This document shows, piece by piece, positions 34,948 to 43,758 of a stretch of 56,539 nucleotides of DNA. The notes under the pieces are model-generated. The model was given only the letters and a program-made list of their open reading frames with translations, had not been told where the DNA came from and did no database searches. The stretch covers positions 1 through 56,539 of the forward strand of contig CAIPKZ010000344.1 in assembly GCA_903865775.1 (NCBI GenBank), in the 5' to 3' direction. Made by a program: the position numbers and the translations under genes. The stretch is from an uncultured Prolixibacteraceae bacterium. GTDB taxonomy: Bacteria; Bacteroidota; Bacteroidia; Bacteroidales; Prolixibacteraceae. The number at the start of each line of letters is the position of its first letter. The first letter of the stretch is position 1.

Positions 34948-37929
34948 ATGAAAAAAGACTTTAGACTGATACTTTTCGCGTGTGTGTTGTTTTTGTCCAT
35001 TTCTGCTACAGCCCAAACATCATCAAAAACATCCGATAATCTCGAATCCCGTTTCCTGAATCCCCCAACTTCGGTTAAGCCTTACGTTTGGTGGCACTGG
35101 ATGGGTTCCAATTTTTCAAAAGCTGGAATTACCAAAGATTTGGAAGCCATGAAAGCCGAAGGAATTGGTGGTGCAACCATTTTTAATCTGGCTTCTGCTG
35201 TTCAGGAATCACACGCTCCAACGCTCAATAATCCCTGGCCGGAGCAAACTTATCGCAGTGCGGCTTACTGGGAAGCAATCCGGTTTGCTGCGTCAGAAGC
35301 ACAACGTCTGGGTCTTGAAATCGGGCTTCATAACACCGTTGGCTATTCAACAACCGGCGGACCGTGGATTGATGAGGAACGTAGCATGCAACGTTTGGTT
35401 TGGAGCGACACGCTAATTTCAGGAGGAACGGAACTTAACCTGAAGTTAAAAGCTCCAACGTTAATTGCCGACGAAGGCTGGGGAAAAACGGGAAGGAAGA
35501 TTTCATTTTATAAAGACATCGTGGTTCTGGCAGTTCCTGCTGAAAAAAAAGAGATTGCCACAGCTGAAGTGCTGAACCTGACTTCGCACTATGATGCCGG
35601 GAGCGGATTGAAATGGAATGGCCCTTCAGGGAAATGGATTATTTACTGCATTGGGCATGCCTCCACCGGAAGGCCGCCACATCCGGTTCCCGACGATGTT
35701 TTGGGGAAAGTGCTTGAAGCAGATAAAATGAGCGCCGAACAAAGTGCATTTCACTGGAAGGCGGTGCTCGAACCGTTCAAAGAGAATTTGAGCGAATACC
35801 TGGGCAAATCGTTTAAGCATATGTTGATTGACAGTTACGAAGCCGGAAATCAAAACTGGACGCCTGGTTTTCGTGAAGAATTTATCAAACGTAAAGGATA
35901 CGATCCGATTCCCTGGCTGGCTTCGTTTAGCCTGACGGTTGGAGCGGAAAATGACAGCAAAGACCGCAGGATTGTGGGAAGCGATGAGCAGACCGCTCGT
36001 TTTGACTGGGATTATCGGGATGTGATCGACCAGTTATTTTATAAAAATGGCTGGAATATTGGAAAGAAAATGCTGAACGATGCCAAGCTCAATCTTCAAA
36101 TGGAACCTTATGGCGGGCCGTTTAATACCCCGCAAGGTGTAGCGTTGGCTGATCTTCCGATGGCCGAATTCTGGACTGCCGGAATTGGTGGCATTTACAG
36201 CGCAGTTCCTGCATCGGCAAGGGCAGCAGGAAAGACAGTTGTTGGAGCCGAAGCTTTTACAGGACGGCCTGAGGTGAGCCAGTTTACCGAAGATCCTGCT
36301 TTCCTGAAGCCATCAGCCGACGAAGTATTTGCCAGTGGAATCAACCGCATGGTTCTGCATCACTGGGTTCATCAGCCATTCGACGAACGCTATCAACCGG
36401 GAATGGGAATGGGTTGGTGGGGCACTCATTTCGGGCGAAACCAAACCTGGTTCGAACCCGGCAAAGCTTTCTTTACCTACCTGGCACGTTGTCAGGCGCT
36501 TCTACAATATGGCGAGCAGCCGGCCGATTACTTATGCGTGGAAAAAGAGGTGGATTTTTCTGATCTGATTTCGGTGGCTGATTTTATAAGCGGAAAGATA
36601 ACTGTTAAAAACGGGAAAATTGTTTTGCCATCGGGAAGAACATACCCATTTATTGTCTTTTCGGGAGATGGTATCATGTTGCCTGAAGTTACACGAAAAA
36701 TTAAACAGTTGGTTTCGGAAGGTGCGACAATTGTTTCAGCCAAACCTGCCAAATCCCCCAGCTTGAAGGACTTTCCGAAATGTGATGTGGAACTGAAACG
36801 ACTAACTGATGAAGTCTGGGGAACCAGCACCTCGAACAGATACAAAAAGGGATTCGTCTTCACCAAATTGGAAGATGCAATTAAGAAAGCTGGCCTGACC
36901 GCCGATTTTCAGATTGAAAACGCGGCAAGCCCAGCCAATATAAAAATAGCTCACCGTCATGCTGCCGATGCCGATATTTATTTCTTGTCGAATCAATCGG
37001 ATAAAGCGCAGTCTATTTCGGTTTCGTTCCGGATTTCAGGAAAGCAACCCGAATTGTGGCAGGCCGAAGATGGCAGCATCTCCGATGCGCCGGTCTGGAG
37101 CGATAAGAATGGACGTACAACAGTCAGTCTGAATCTGAAAGGAATCCAATCGGTATTTGTGGTTTTTCGGAAAGCTGCTTCAAAGGCTGATCATCTTGTT
37201 TCAGCTTCTGAAAAGAATCTGAACACCAACTGGGATATTCTCACGGGCAAAAGCGGATCGCATGTTTTGTGTACTTCCGAAGCTGTTTCAGTAGAGCTTG
37301 TTTATGCTTCAGGAAAACAAAAAACAGTACATGCCAAACCGAATGTTCCGGTTGAATTGTCCGGCTCATGGAAAGTTGCCTTTGCTCCAAAAACGGATCA
37401 GAAGTTTGAGCTGGTATTCCCTGAATTGATCGATTTCAGCAAGCACAGCAACACTTCGGTTAATTATTTCGCAGGAACAGCGACTTACAGCAAAAAAATA
37501 ACGATTGATGCAGCTTCGATGAAAGCAGGAACAATTCTCGATTTGGGTGAAATGAACGACATTGCCGAAGTGCGGGTTAACGGGAAAAGTGCAGGTGTAG
37601 TATGGTACCCGCCTTATCGGACCGACATTACCGGTTTGCTTGTTACAGGTGAAAACGATCTCGAAATTCTTGTAACTACCAATTGGGCCAACCGCCTTAT
37701 TGGTGATGAGCAGGAAACTGCCGATTTTGAGTGGGGCAACGACCGTGGCGAAAAAATGGGGCGCGCCATGCTGGCGTATCCCGATTGGTTTATAAAAAAT
37801 CAACCACGTCCATCACAAGGCCGTAAAACATTTTCCATTTGGTATTATTACCGGAAAGATAGTCCGCTGAAACCGGCAGGATTGGTTGGGCCGGTGCGAA
37901 TGGTAATACAATCGGTCATTAAATTGTAA
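34948..37929 (+). CDS. GH106-family alpha-L-rhamnosidase
   Basis: The ORF track starts at 34849, but the product then has two signal peptides in a row. The ATG at 34948 (MKKDFRLILFACVLFLSISA) is the natural start, giving 993 residues. GH106 features are 'PYVWWHWMGSNFSKAGITKD' followed by 'LEAMKAEGIGGATIFNL', 'RLGLEIGLHNTVGYSTTGGP', 'FKHMLIDSYEAGNQNWTPGF', 'GINRMVLHHWVHQPFDERYQ' and the C-terminal beta-sandwich 'LDLGEMNDIAEVRVNGKSAG' ending in 'TTNWANRLIGDEQ'. GH106 enzymes are calcium-dependent inverting alpha-L-rhamnosidases, best known from rhamnogalacturonan and RG-II degradation. It is the first gene of a four-gene plus-strand operon; the upstream leader contains a relic of another exported protein. 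Confidence 0.87.
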   Translation: MKKDFRLILFACVLFLSISATAQTSSKTSDNLESRFLNPPTSVKPYVWWHWMGSNFSKAGITKDLEAMKAEGIGGATIFNLASAVQESHAPTLNNPWPEQTYRSAAYWEAIRFAASEAQRLGLEIGLHNTVGYSTTGGPWIDEERSMQRLVWSDTLISGGTELNLKLKAPTLIADEGWGKTGRKISFYKDIVVLAVPAEKKEIATAEVLNLTSHYDAGSGLKWNGPSGKWIIYCIGHASTGRPPHPVPDDVLGKVLEADKMSAEQSAFHWKAVLEPFKENLSEYLGKSFKHMLIDSYEAGNQNWTPGFREEFIKRKGYDPIPWLASFSLTVGAENDSKDRRIVGSDEQTARFDWDYRDVIDQLFYKNGWNIGKKMLNDAKLNLQMEPYGGPFNTPQGVALADLPMAEFWTAGIGGIYSAVPASARAAGKTVVGAEAFTGRPEVSQFTEDPAFLKPSADEVFASGINRMVLHHWVHQPFDERYQPGMGMGWWGTHFGRNQTWFEPGKAFFTYLARCQALLQYGEQPADYLCVEKEVDFSDLISVADFISGKITVKNGKIVLPSGRTYPFIVFSGDGIMLPEVTRKIKQLVSEGATIVSAKPAKSPSLKDFPKCDVELKRLTDEVWGTSTSNRYKKGFVFTKLEDAIKKAGLTADFQIENAASPANIKIAHRHAADADIYFLSNQSDKAQSISVSFRISGKQPELWQAEDGSISDAPVWSDKNGRTTVSLNLKGIQSVFVVFRKAASKADHLVSASEKNLNTNWDILTGKSGSHVLCTSEAVSVELVYASGKQKTVHAKPNVPVELSGSWKVAFAPKTDQKFELVFPELIDFSKHSNTSVNYFAGTATYSKKITIDAASMKAGTILDLGEMNDIAEVRVNGKSAGVVWYPPYRTDITGLLVTGENDLEILVTTNWANRLIGDEQETADFEWGNDRGEKMGRAMLAYPDWFIKNQPRPSQGRKTFSIWYYYRKDSPLKPAGLVGPVRMVIQSVIKL

Positions 37930-37999
37930 CCATTGTGGATGGAACAAAATCATTTTAATGGAAAAATAAATAACTTAATCTCTAAGTATCAGATCTATT

Positions 38000-40336
38000 A
38001 TGATTACTCAAAACCAGTTTAAACGGCTTTTTGCGACAGTGGCAATTTCCTTAACTTTTTTATTTTCGTATAGTCAACATCATGAAAACAATATCCCTAA
38101 ATCCTACAATGTGGTTTGGGATTCACCATCCAAAGATGCCCTTGACGCCATGCCCTTATCTGGCAGAAAAGGAGCCGGTGCCAATGTATGGGTGCAGGAT
38201 GGCTCCATCTGGCTTTATCTAGCGCACAATGGCGCTTACGACGAAGAAGCGCGTCTCTTAAAGCTTGGGTGCGTCCGCCTTACGCCAAAAGATACTAAGC
38301 TTGGTGGAACTGGTTTTCGCCAGGAGCTCGACCTGGCTTCCGGCACAATATTAATCTCTCAAGGCGACTTTAAGGCATCTCTTTGGTTTGCAGGTGAAAC
38401 GCTGATTTTCGAATCGGAGTCCGGCAAACCTCAACACTTTGATGTTGCTTTCGGTAGCTGGCGCAATCAACACCGCGACAGTCTGAGGTTGGACATGTTT
38501 CGTTTTGTTAGCGTCAATCCCGACAACATCACTAAAGGAAAGGATGGTTTTAGCTGGTTTCACCGAAATGCTGATTTTGGTGTGAATGTTGTGAACCTGG
38601 CCAAACAGCAGGGAATTCCTGCTGAAGCGGTTCATGATATTACTACAAATCGCATTTTCGGAGGGACAATCGCAATTGATAAAGGTATTTCAACGCCTGT
38701 TGAATCAGATATTGAATGGCAATTTTGGAAAGGCAAAGCCTGGACAGGAAAAACAGTTAAAAGTAAAAAGCAGGTAATTGCCATTCGCATCGGTTCAACT
38801 ATGGATGGTAACACTAATCAGTGGAAGTCCGAAGCAAAATCAATGCTTTCCCCTGAAGCTTTAAAAAATGCAAGGGAGGATGAATTAAAACGCTGGAAAG
38901 AATTTTGGTTCCGATCAAATATCATGATTAATCCCGATGCCAAACCGGACGATACGGGATGGCTCATTGGGCGCAATTATCAGTTATTCCGTTACATGCT
39001 CGCCTGTAACAGAGATGGTGAATTGCCGTTGCTCTTCAATGGTGGAATTTTTACAGTTGACAATATTCCCGGACGTATTACCGGGAACAACAATGACGAA
39101 TTGCCCATTTCACAGGCAGGAACGTCAACACCAGATTTCCGGCGTTGGATGTTCTGCTCTTTTATGTCGCAAAACCAACGATGGCTGGGATGGCCGACTC
39201 TTGCTTGTGGCGATAAGGATATGCTGGAGCCATCTCTGGCATTTTACCGTGACCGTTCTGTTACAGCAACGGCCCGCGCCGGAATTCAGGGTGCAGAAGG
39301 TGTGGTTTATGTTGAGCCGCTGGATGTCTGGGGATTGTGCAGTGCCGGTGTAGCCCCGCTTCCAAATGGTTTGTGCGGAGCAGAGCATCTGACCTATCAC
39401 TTTTCCATGATGCTCGAACATGCATGGATGGCTTTACATGCTCATAATGTTTTGGGAATTCCTATTACCGGGGATCTGCACTGGATCGAAGGCACTGTTA
39501 AATTCTACGATAGCTTCTATCGAAATCAAACTAAAAAAACCACTGGAAAAGAATTGGGTGAAGATGGTAAGCTGGTCATTTATCCATCATGCGGACTCGA
39601 ATTTGCAGGCGGTGCCACTAATCCTATTGAAGTGGTTTGCGGACTCAAACGTATTACTGCAGGATTGCTTGCCTTGCCTGACCTTTCGGCGAAGTCGCGC
39701 ATAAATTTAGAACGCATCCAAAATACCTTGCCCGATATTCCTACCGGAATGCGCAATGGCCGTTTGTCCATACTACCAGCTAAAACGTTGGAGCGTGAAT
39801 ACAACAAGTGGGAACCTATTGAAATGTATGCTTACTGGCCTTACCGGATGGTAGGCGTAACTAAGCCCGGAACCATGCAACTGGCTCGCGATACCTGGGA
39901 AACCATTCCTGCCGACCGCGCCCGTCTTTGCAAGCAGGATTATTCCTGGATGGCTAATGTTATAAATATGGCCGCACTCGCATGGCCCGATTCCGCAAAG
40001 GCAAGGGCAATATACAAAATGGCCAATATAAAAGCTCCACAAGCACGCTTCCCAGCTTTCTTCGGTCCGGGGCACGACTGGCTGCCCGACCATAACTGGG
40101 GCGGTTCAGGAATGGTTGGCTTGCAGGAAATGCTCATGGCTGCTGATCCTTACGGTGATGGAAAGATTTACCTTTTGCCAGCCTGGCCTAAAGAGTGGGA
40201 CGTGGATTTTAAACTTCACACGCCACAGCAAACAACGGTTGAGGTGAGTGTACGAAAAGGGAAAGTTGTTTTACTGAAAATTTTTCCTGAATCACGGCAA
40301 AAAGATATAGTAATTAGCCCAGCTTTTATGGAATGA
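38000..40336 (+). CDS. DUF5703-type (alpha/alpha)6 glycosidase-like protein
   Basis: A 778-residue exported protein (leader 'FATVAISLTFLFSYSQ'). The N-terminal part 'NVVWDSPSKDALDAMPLSGR' followed by 'KGAGANVWVQDGSIWLYLAH' is the DUF5703 N-terminal domain, a GH95-like beta-sandwich with polar catalytic-site residues. The central region 'RNYQLFRYMLACNRDGELPL' and 'YHFSMMLEHAWMALHAHNVL' is an (alpha/alpha)6 barrel, and the end 'GDGKIYLLPAWPKEWDVDFK' is the usual closing sandwich of that clan. It sits 70 bp after GH106 and before the DUF4450 gene, so it is expected to act in rhamnoside-containing glycan breakdown. The reaction is not known to me. I would treat it as a candidate glycoside hydrolase. 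Confidence 0.7.
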   Translation: MITQNQFKRLFATVAISLTFLFSYSQHHENNIPKSYNVVWDSPSKDALDAMPLSGRKGAGANVWVQDGSIWLYLAHNGAYDEEARLLKLGCVRLTPKDTKLGGTGFRQELDLASGTILISQGDFKASLWFAGETLIFESESGKPQHFDVAFGSWRNQHRDSLRLDMFRFVSVNPDNITKGKDGFSWFHRNADFGVNVVNLAKQQGIPAEAVHDITTNRIFGGTIAIDKGISTPVESDIEWQFWKGKAWTGKTVKSKKQVIAIRIGSTMDGNTNQWKSEAKSMLSPEALKNAREDELKRWKEFWFRSNIMINPDAKPDDTGWLIGRNYQLFRYMLACNRDGELPLLFNGGIFTVDNIPGRITGNNNDELPISQAGTSTPDFRRWMFCSFMSQNQRWLGWPTLACGDKDMLEPSLAFYRDRSVTATARAGIQGAEGVVYVEPLDVWGLCSAGVAPLPNGLCGAEHLTYHFSMMLEHAWMALHAHNVLGIPITGDLHWIEGTVKFYDSFYRNQTKKTTGKELGEDGKLVIYPSCGLEFAGGATNPIEVVCGLKRITAGLLALPDLSAKSRINLERIQNTLPDIPTGMRNGRLSILPAKTLEREYNKWEPIEMYAYWPYRMVGVTKPGTMQLARDTWETIPADRARLCKQDYSWMANVINMAALAWPDSAKARAIYKMANIKAPQARFPAFFGPGHDWLPDHNWGGSGMVGLQEMLMAADPYGDGKIYLLPAWPKEWDVDFKLHTPQQTTVEVSVRKGKVVLLKIFPESRQKDIVISPAFME

Positions 40337-40398
40337 CCTGATTCATATCAATTAACATTATCTTTAACCAGAAGAAAATTCTTTAATTATAGTATAAA

Positions 40399-43300
40399 AT
40401 GAACAAGAGATTAGTACTAAATAAAGCCCTTTTAATTGTAGGTTTCATCTTTTTGATGATAGTTTCTTCCTTCCGGCTATCTGCACAGGATTATCAAACA
40501 AAATACAAGACGAAGGGTAAAAACATAGTGGGGCAAAACACCGGACGATACAACAACCGGCCCCTGTACATCAACAATACCGATGCATTTATTCTAGCCG
40601 GGGATCAGCCCATTGCCCGGTTAGTAAAAGACCAATATCTCTACGGAACCTTTATGCTGGCGATAGAACGCGGGGGTAAAGCGAAATGGCTACAGCAATG
40701 CGGGCAGATTACTTCCGGTTATAGTGCAGGCCAAATGACATGGACGATTACCGATAAAGAATTTCCAGGGCTTCAGGTAACTTTGGATATTTTGCCAATG
40801 GCTGCAACTACCGGAATGGCCATCCGTGCTACCGCCATAGGTGCGCAAAAGGGAGACAAGCTAATCTGGACTTTTGGCGGCGCTCAATGGCGCAAAGACC
40901 AGAACCTGTCCTGGAAACTCGATGTGATGGGACAGCCCGAACTGCTGACATGGGGTTTTGTTCCTGAGGAGTGTAAAAATAATTCGGTTGAAATCAAAGA
41001 TAAAAGCTTTTTTGTTCGTCTTCCTGATGCTGGCACAACAGCCAATACACTTTTTAATGTTGCTGGTAGTTGCAGCTCCCCAACGCAGGTAAACATGGGT
41101 GAAGCTTCCGGCTGGAATAATGCAACTTCGTTCGCCAAATCAAAATCACTTGGGTTACCACTCTTGAATGGATCGGTTGTACTTGAAATTGGGGAAACGA
41201 TCTATTGGGCTTTTGAAGCTTTTGATAAGGTTGACAATCCTAATTTATCGCATGTAAATGATCCTGAAAAAGCGTTTGCTGAAGGATTAAAACGTGTTGA
41301 ATCTTTTCAAAACAGATTAAAAATAAATACTCCTGATCCATTTTTGAATGCAATAGCACAAGCCTCTGTAGCTGCTGTGGATGGAACCTGGTATCCACCG
41401 GTTTTTGTGCATGGCGCTTTGCAGTGGAACATGAGGTTCCCTGGTTGGCGCACCATTTTTGGCGGAACGATGTATGGCTGGCATGACCGGGTGAGAGACG
41501 AAGCACAATTCTACACTGAATCACAGATTAAAGAGTCGGATAAAAAGGAAGCCAAAGCTGATCCTGCGCTACTCCTTACCGGGCAGCATCCCGATTCCCG
41601 GTTCTATGGCGTTGGGCGTATCAATAAGGATCAGAACTTTTACGATATGCAGACACAGTTTTTCGATCAGATTGTAGAAGAATATCGCTGGACTGCCGAT
41701 CCTGACTTAGTGAAATTTTTTCGCGAAGCGCTTGAATTGCATTTAATCTGGATTCGCGACTGTTTCGATCCGGATGGAGACGGGGTTTACGAAAGTTATC
41801 TGAATACCTGGCCCACCGATTCGCAGTGGTACAATGGTGGAGGATCGGCTGAAGAAACTTCGTACGCGTACCGGGGCCATCTGGCTGCCAGGGATATGGC
41901 CCGCAATGCCGGGGATGCAGAAACTGAAAAATATCATGCCCAAATGCTGGAAAAGATTAAAAAAGGGTTTTTCGATAAACTGTGGATTTCAAAAAAAGGA
42001 CATTCCGGTGCTTATCGCGAACAAGGCGGACACGAACGTTTACACCAGGATCCCTGGCTTTATAGTATCTTTCTACCCGTTGATGCTGGTCTTACCACCC
42101 CTGTACAATCTATCGAATCGGTGTATTACAGCGAGTGGGCTTTGCAAAATGACCGTATGTCCTCCGGAGGAAGGCAGGTATGGACTTCGAACTGGATTCC
42201 TGCCATCTGGTCTGTCCGTGAGTTGTGGCCCGGCGACAATTACCACCTGGCGCTTAGTTATTTTCAGGCAGGTCTGCCCAACGACGGCTATGATATATTC
42301 CGCGGCACTTTTATGCGCACTGCTTTTGACCATCTTTCTCCGGGAAACCTTGGAGGTATTCAGGGCGGGGTTGATTTTGGCGATTGCGTGCATACTTTTG
42401 CCCGTACACTGGTTTCGGGACTTTTCGGTTACCATCCCGATTATCCGAATGGGAAAGTGCAATTAGCTCCTCAGTTTCCAACCGAATGGAACAACGCTTC
42501 TATCGAACTGCCTGATGTTAAAATAGCTTTTGAACGAAAGGGGAATAAAAACAGCTACACCGTTGCACTGGCCCGGAAAGCGAAACTTGAACTGCTTTTA
42601 CCCATACAATGCAACGAGATTGCAACTGTTACGGTAAACGGTAAAAATGTAAAATGGGAGTTGCTCCCAGCCGTTGGACAAAGCCTGGTTAAAATTGAAC
42701 TTCCTGAATCGGATAAAGCCGAAGTGGTTATCGAAACAGGAAAAACCTTGCCTTATTATGTCCCGGTGGCTCTGGAAGGGAATATCGGAGATGTTCTGAA
42801 AATTCAGGCAAAGGATGCCCGGATTATTTCCGTTAACGATCCTCAAAGTGTACTTGGTGAGGTTAAGCTGGAAAATGGAATACTTACCACTAAGCTGACC
42901 AATAATAAAGGGTTTCACACCATAGTAACCCAAACGACATCTGGCAAAGCGCCTCAAATGAGGGTGTTCCGTATCAAAATAAACGATCCGGTGGGTGATG
43001 CCAGAGAAGCAGCCCGTTATGTAAATGAAATACCGAAAAATGCAAACTGGGAAAATATCAGCGTAAGTTCGCTGTTTAACGCGGATGTTACCACCATCTA
43101 TCAGCAGCAATATTTAACGCCCCGTCCAAACACTGTTTCAGTGCGTCTGGGAACCGATGGATATTCGCCCTGGACATTTCCTTACTGGAAGAGTCTTCCC
43201 CCTGCTATAAAAATGGATAAAGTAAAGAGTTTGCTTGTTGGTGAAAACCGCTTGGTTACTCCACAAGGAGTTCCTTTTAGCTGGAAAGCTGGTTCAAATA

Positions 43301-43746
43301 ACATCGCATTTACCTCCATGTGGGATAATTATCCACACAAGATTAATTTTCCTGTCAACAAAAGCGGTGATGTCGTTTATTTCCTTGTCTGCGGTTCGAC
43401 CAATGTGATGCAGTGCCAAATTGCCAATGCAGTTATCAGCTTAAATTACTCAGATGGATTAACAGATTCATTAGAACTTATTCCGCCAGTAAATTACTGG
43501 AATTTAAGCACTATTGACTCTCGTGCCACCGCGCCCGGCCAAGGTAGTCGCACAGATTATACTTCGGAAATTGACAGGTTTTGCATGCCGGCAAAATTTC
43601 CGGAAACAGTGCGATTGGGAGAAAATTGTCGTGCCATGCTGCTCAACCTGAAAATACGTAAAAATGTGGAACTGAAAAGCGTTACCCTTGAAACCCTTTC
43701 GCAGGAAGTGGTTGTGGGATTGATGGGAATTACAATAATGAAGTAA
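40399..43746 (+). CDS. DUF4450-type large exported glycosidase-like protein
   Basis: An 1115-residue protein with a signal peptide ('IFLMIVSSFRLSAQ'). The N-terminal domain 'NTGRYNNRPLYINNTDAFIL' followed by 'AGDQPIARLVKDQYLYGTFM' and 'LAIERGGKAKWLQQC' is what I recognise as DUF4450. An (alpha/alpha)6 barrel follows ('FVHGALQWNMRFPGWRTIFG', 'IWIRDCFDPDGDGVYESYLN', 'GGSAEETSYAYRGHLAARDM'). It contains acidic residues fit for catalysis, for instance in 'WHDRVRDEAQFYTES' and 'GGSAEETSYAYR'. Past residue 750 are two beta domains, the last resembling a carbohydrate-binding fold. It is encoded 62 bp after the DUF5703 gene and 12 bp before GH78, in the rhamnosidase operon. Function is unassigned; a debranching or exo-glycosidase role is an inference from fold and context. 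Confidence 0.62.
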   Translation: MNKRLVLNKALLIVGFIFLMIVSSFRLSAQDYQTKYKTKGKNIVGQNTGRYNNRPLYINNTDAFILAGDQPIARLVKDQYLYGTFMLAIERGGKAKWLQQCGQITSGYSAGQMTWTITDKEFPGLQVTLDILPMAATTGMAIRATAIGAQKGDKLIWTFGGAQWRKDQNLSWKLDVMGQPELLTWGFVPEECKNNSVEIKDKSFFVRLPDAGTTANTLFNVAGSCSSPTQVNMGEASGWNNATSFAKSKSLGLPLLNGSVVLEIGETIYWAFEAFDKVDNPNLSHVNDPEKAFAEGLKRVESFQNRLKINTPDPFLNAIAQASVAAVDGTWYPPVFVHGALQWNMRFPGWRTIFGGTMYGWHDRVRDEAQFYTESQIKESDKKEAKADPALLLTGQHPDSRFYGVGRINKDQNFYDMQTQFFDQIVEEYRWTADPDLVKFFREALELHLIWIRDCFDPDGDGVYESYLNTWPTDSQWYNGGGSAEETSYAYRGHLAARDMARNAGDAETEKYHAQMLEKIKKGFFDKLWISKKGHSGAYREQGGHERLHQDPWLYSIFLPVDAGLTTPVQSIESVYYSEWALQNDRMSSGGRQVWTSNWIPAIWSVRELWPGDNYHLALSYFQAGLPNDGYDIFRGTFMRTAFDHLSPGNLGGIQGGVDFGDCVHTFARTLVSGLFGYHPDYPNGKVQLAPQFPTEWNNASIELPDVKIAFERKGNKNSYTVALARKAKLELLLPIQCNEIATVTVNGKNVKWELLPAVGQSLVKIELPESDKAEVVIETGKTLPYYVPVALEGNIGDVLKIQAKDARIISVNDPQSVLGEVKLENGILTTKLTNNKGFHTIVTQTTSGKAPQMRVFRIKINDPVGDAREAARYVNEIPKNANWENISVSSLFNADVTTIYQQQYLTPRPNTVSVRLGTDGYSPWTFPYWKSLPPAIKMDKVKSLLVGENRLVTPQGVPFSWKAGSNNIAFTSMWDNYPHKINFPVNKSGDVVYFLVCGSTNVMQCQIANAVISLNYSDGLTDSLELIPPVNYWNLSTIDSRATAPGQGSRTDYTSEIDRFCMPAKFPETVRLGENCRAMLLNLKIRKNVELKSVTLETLSQEVVVGLMGITIMK

Positions 43747-43758
43747 AATTATCCTAAT

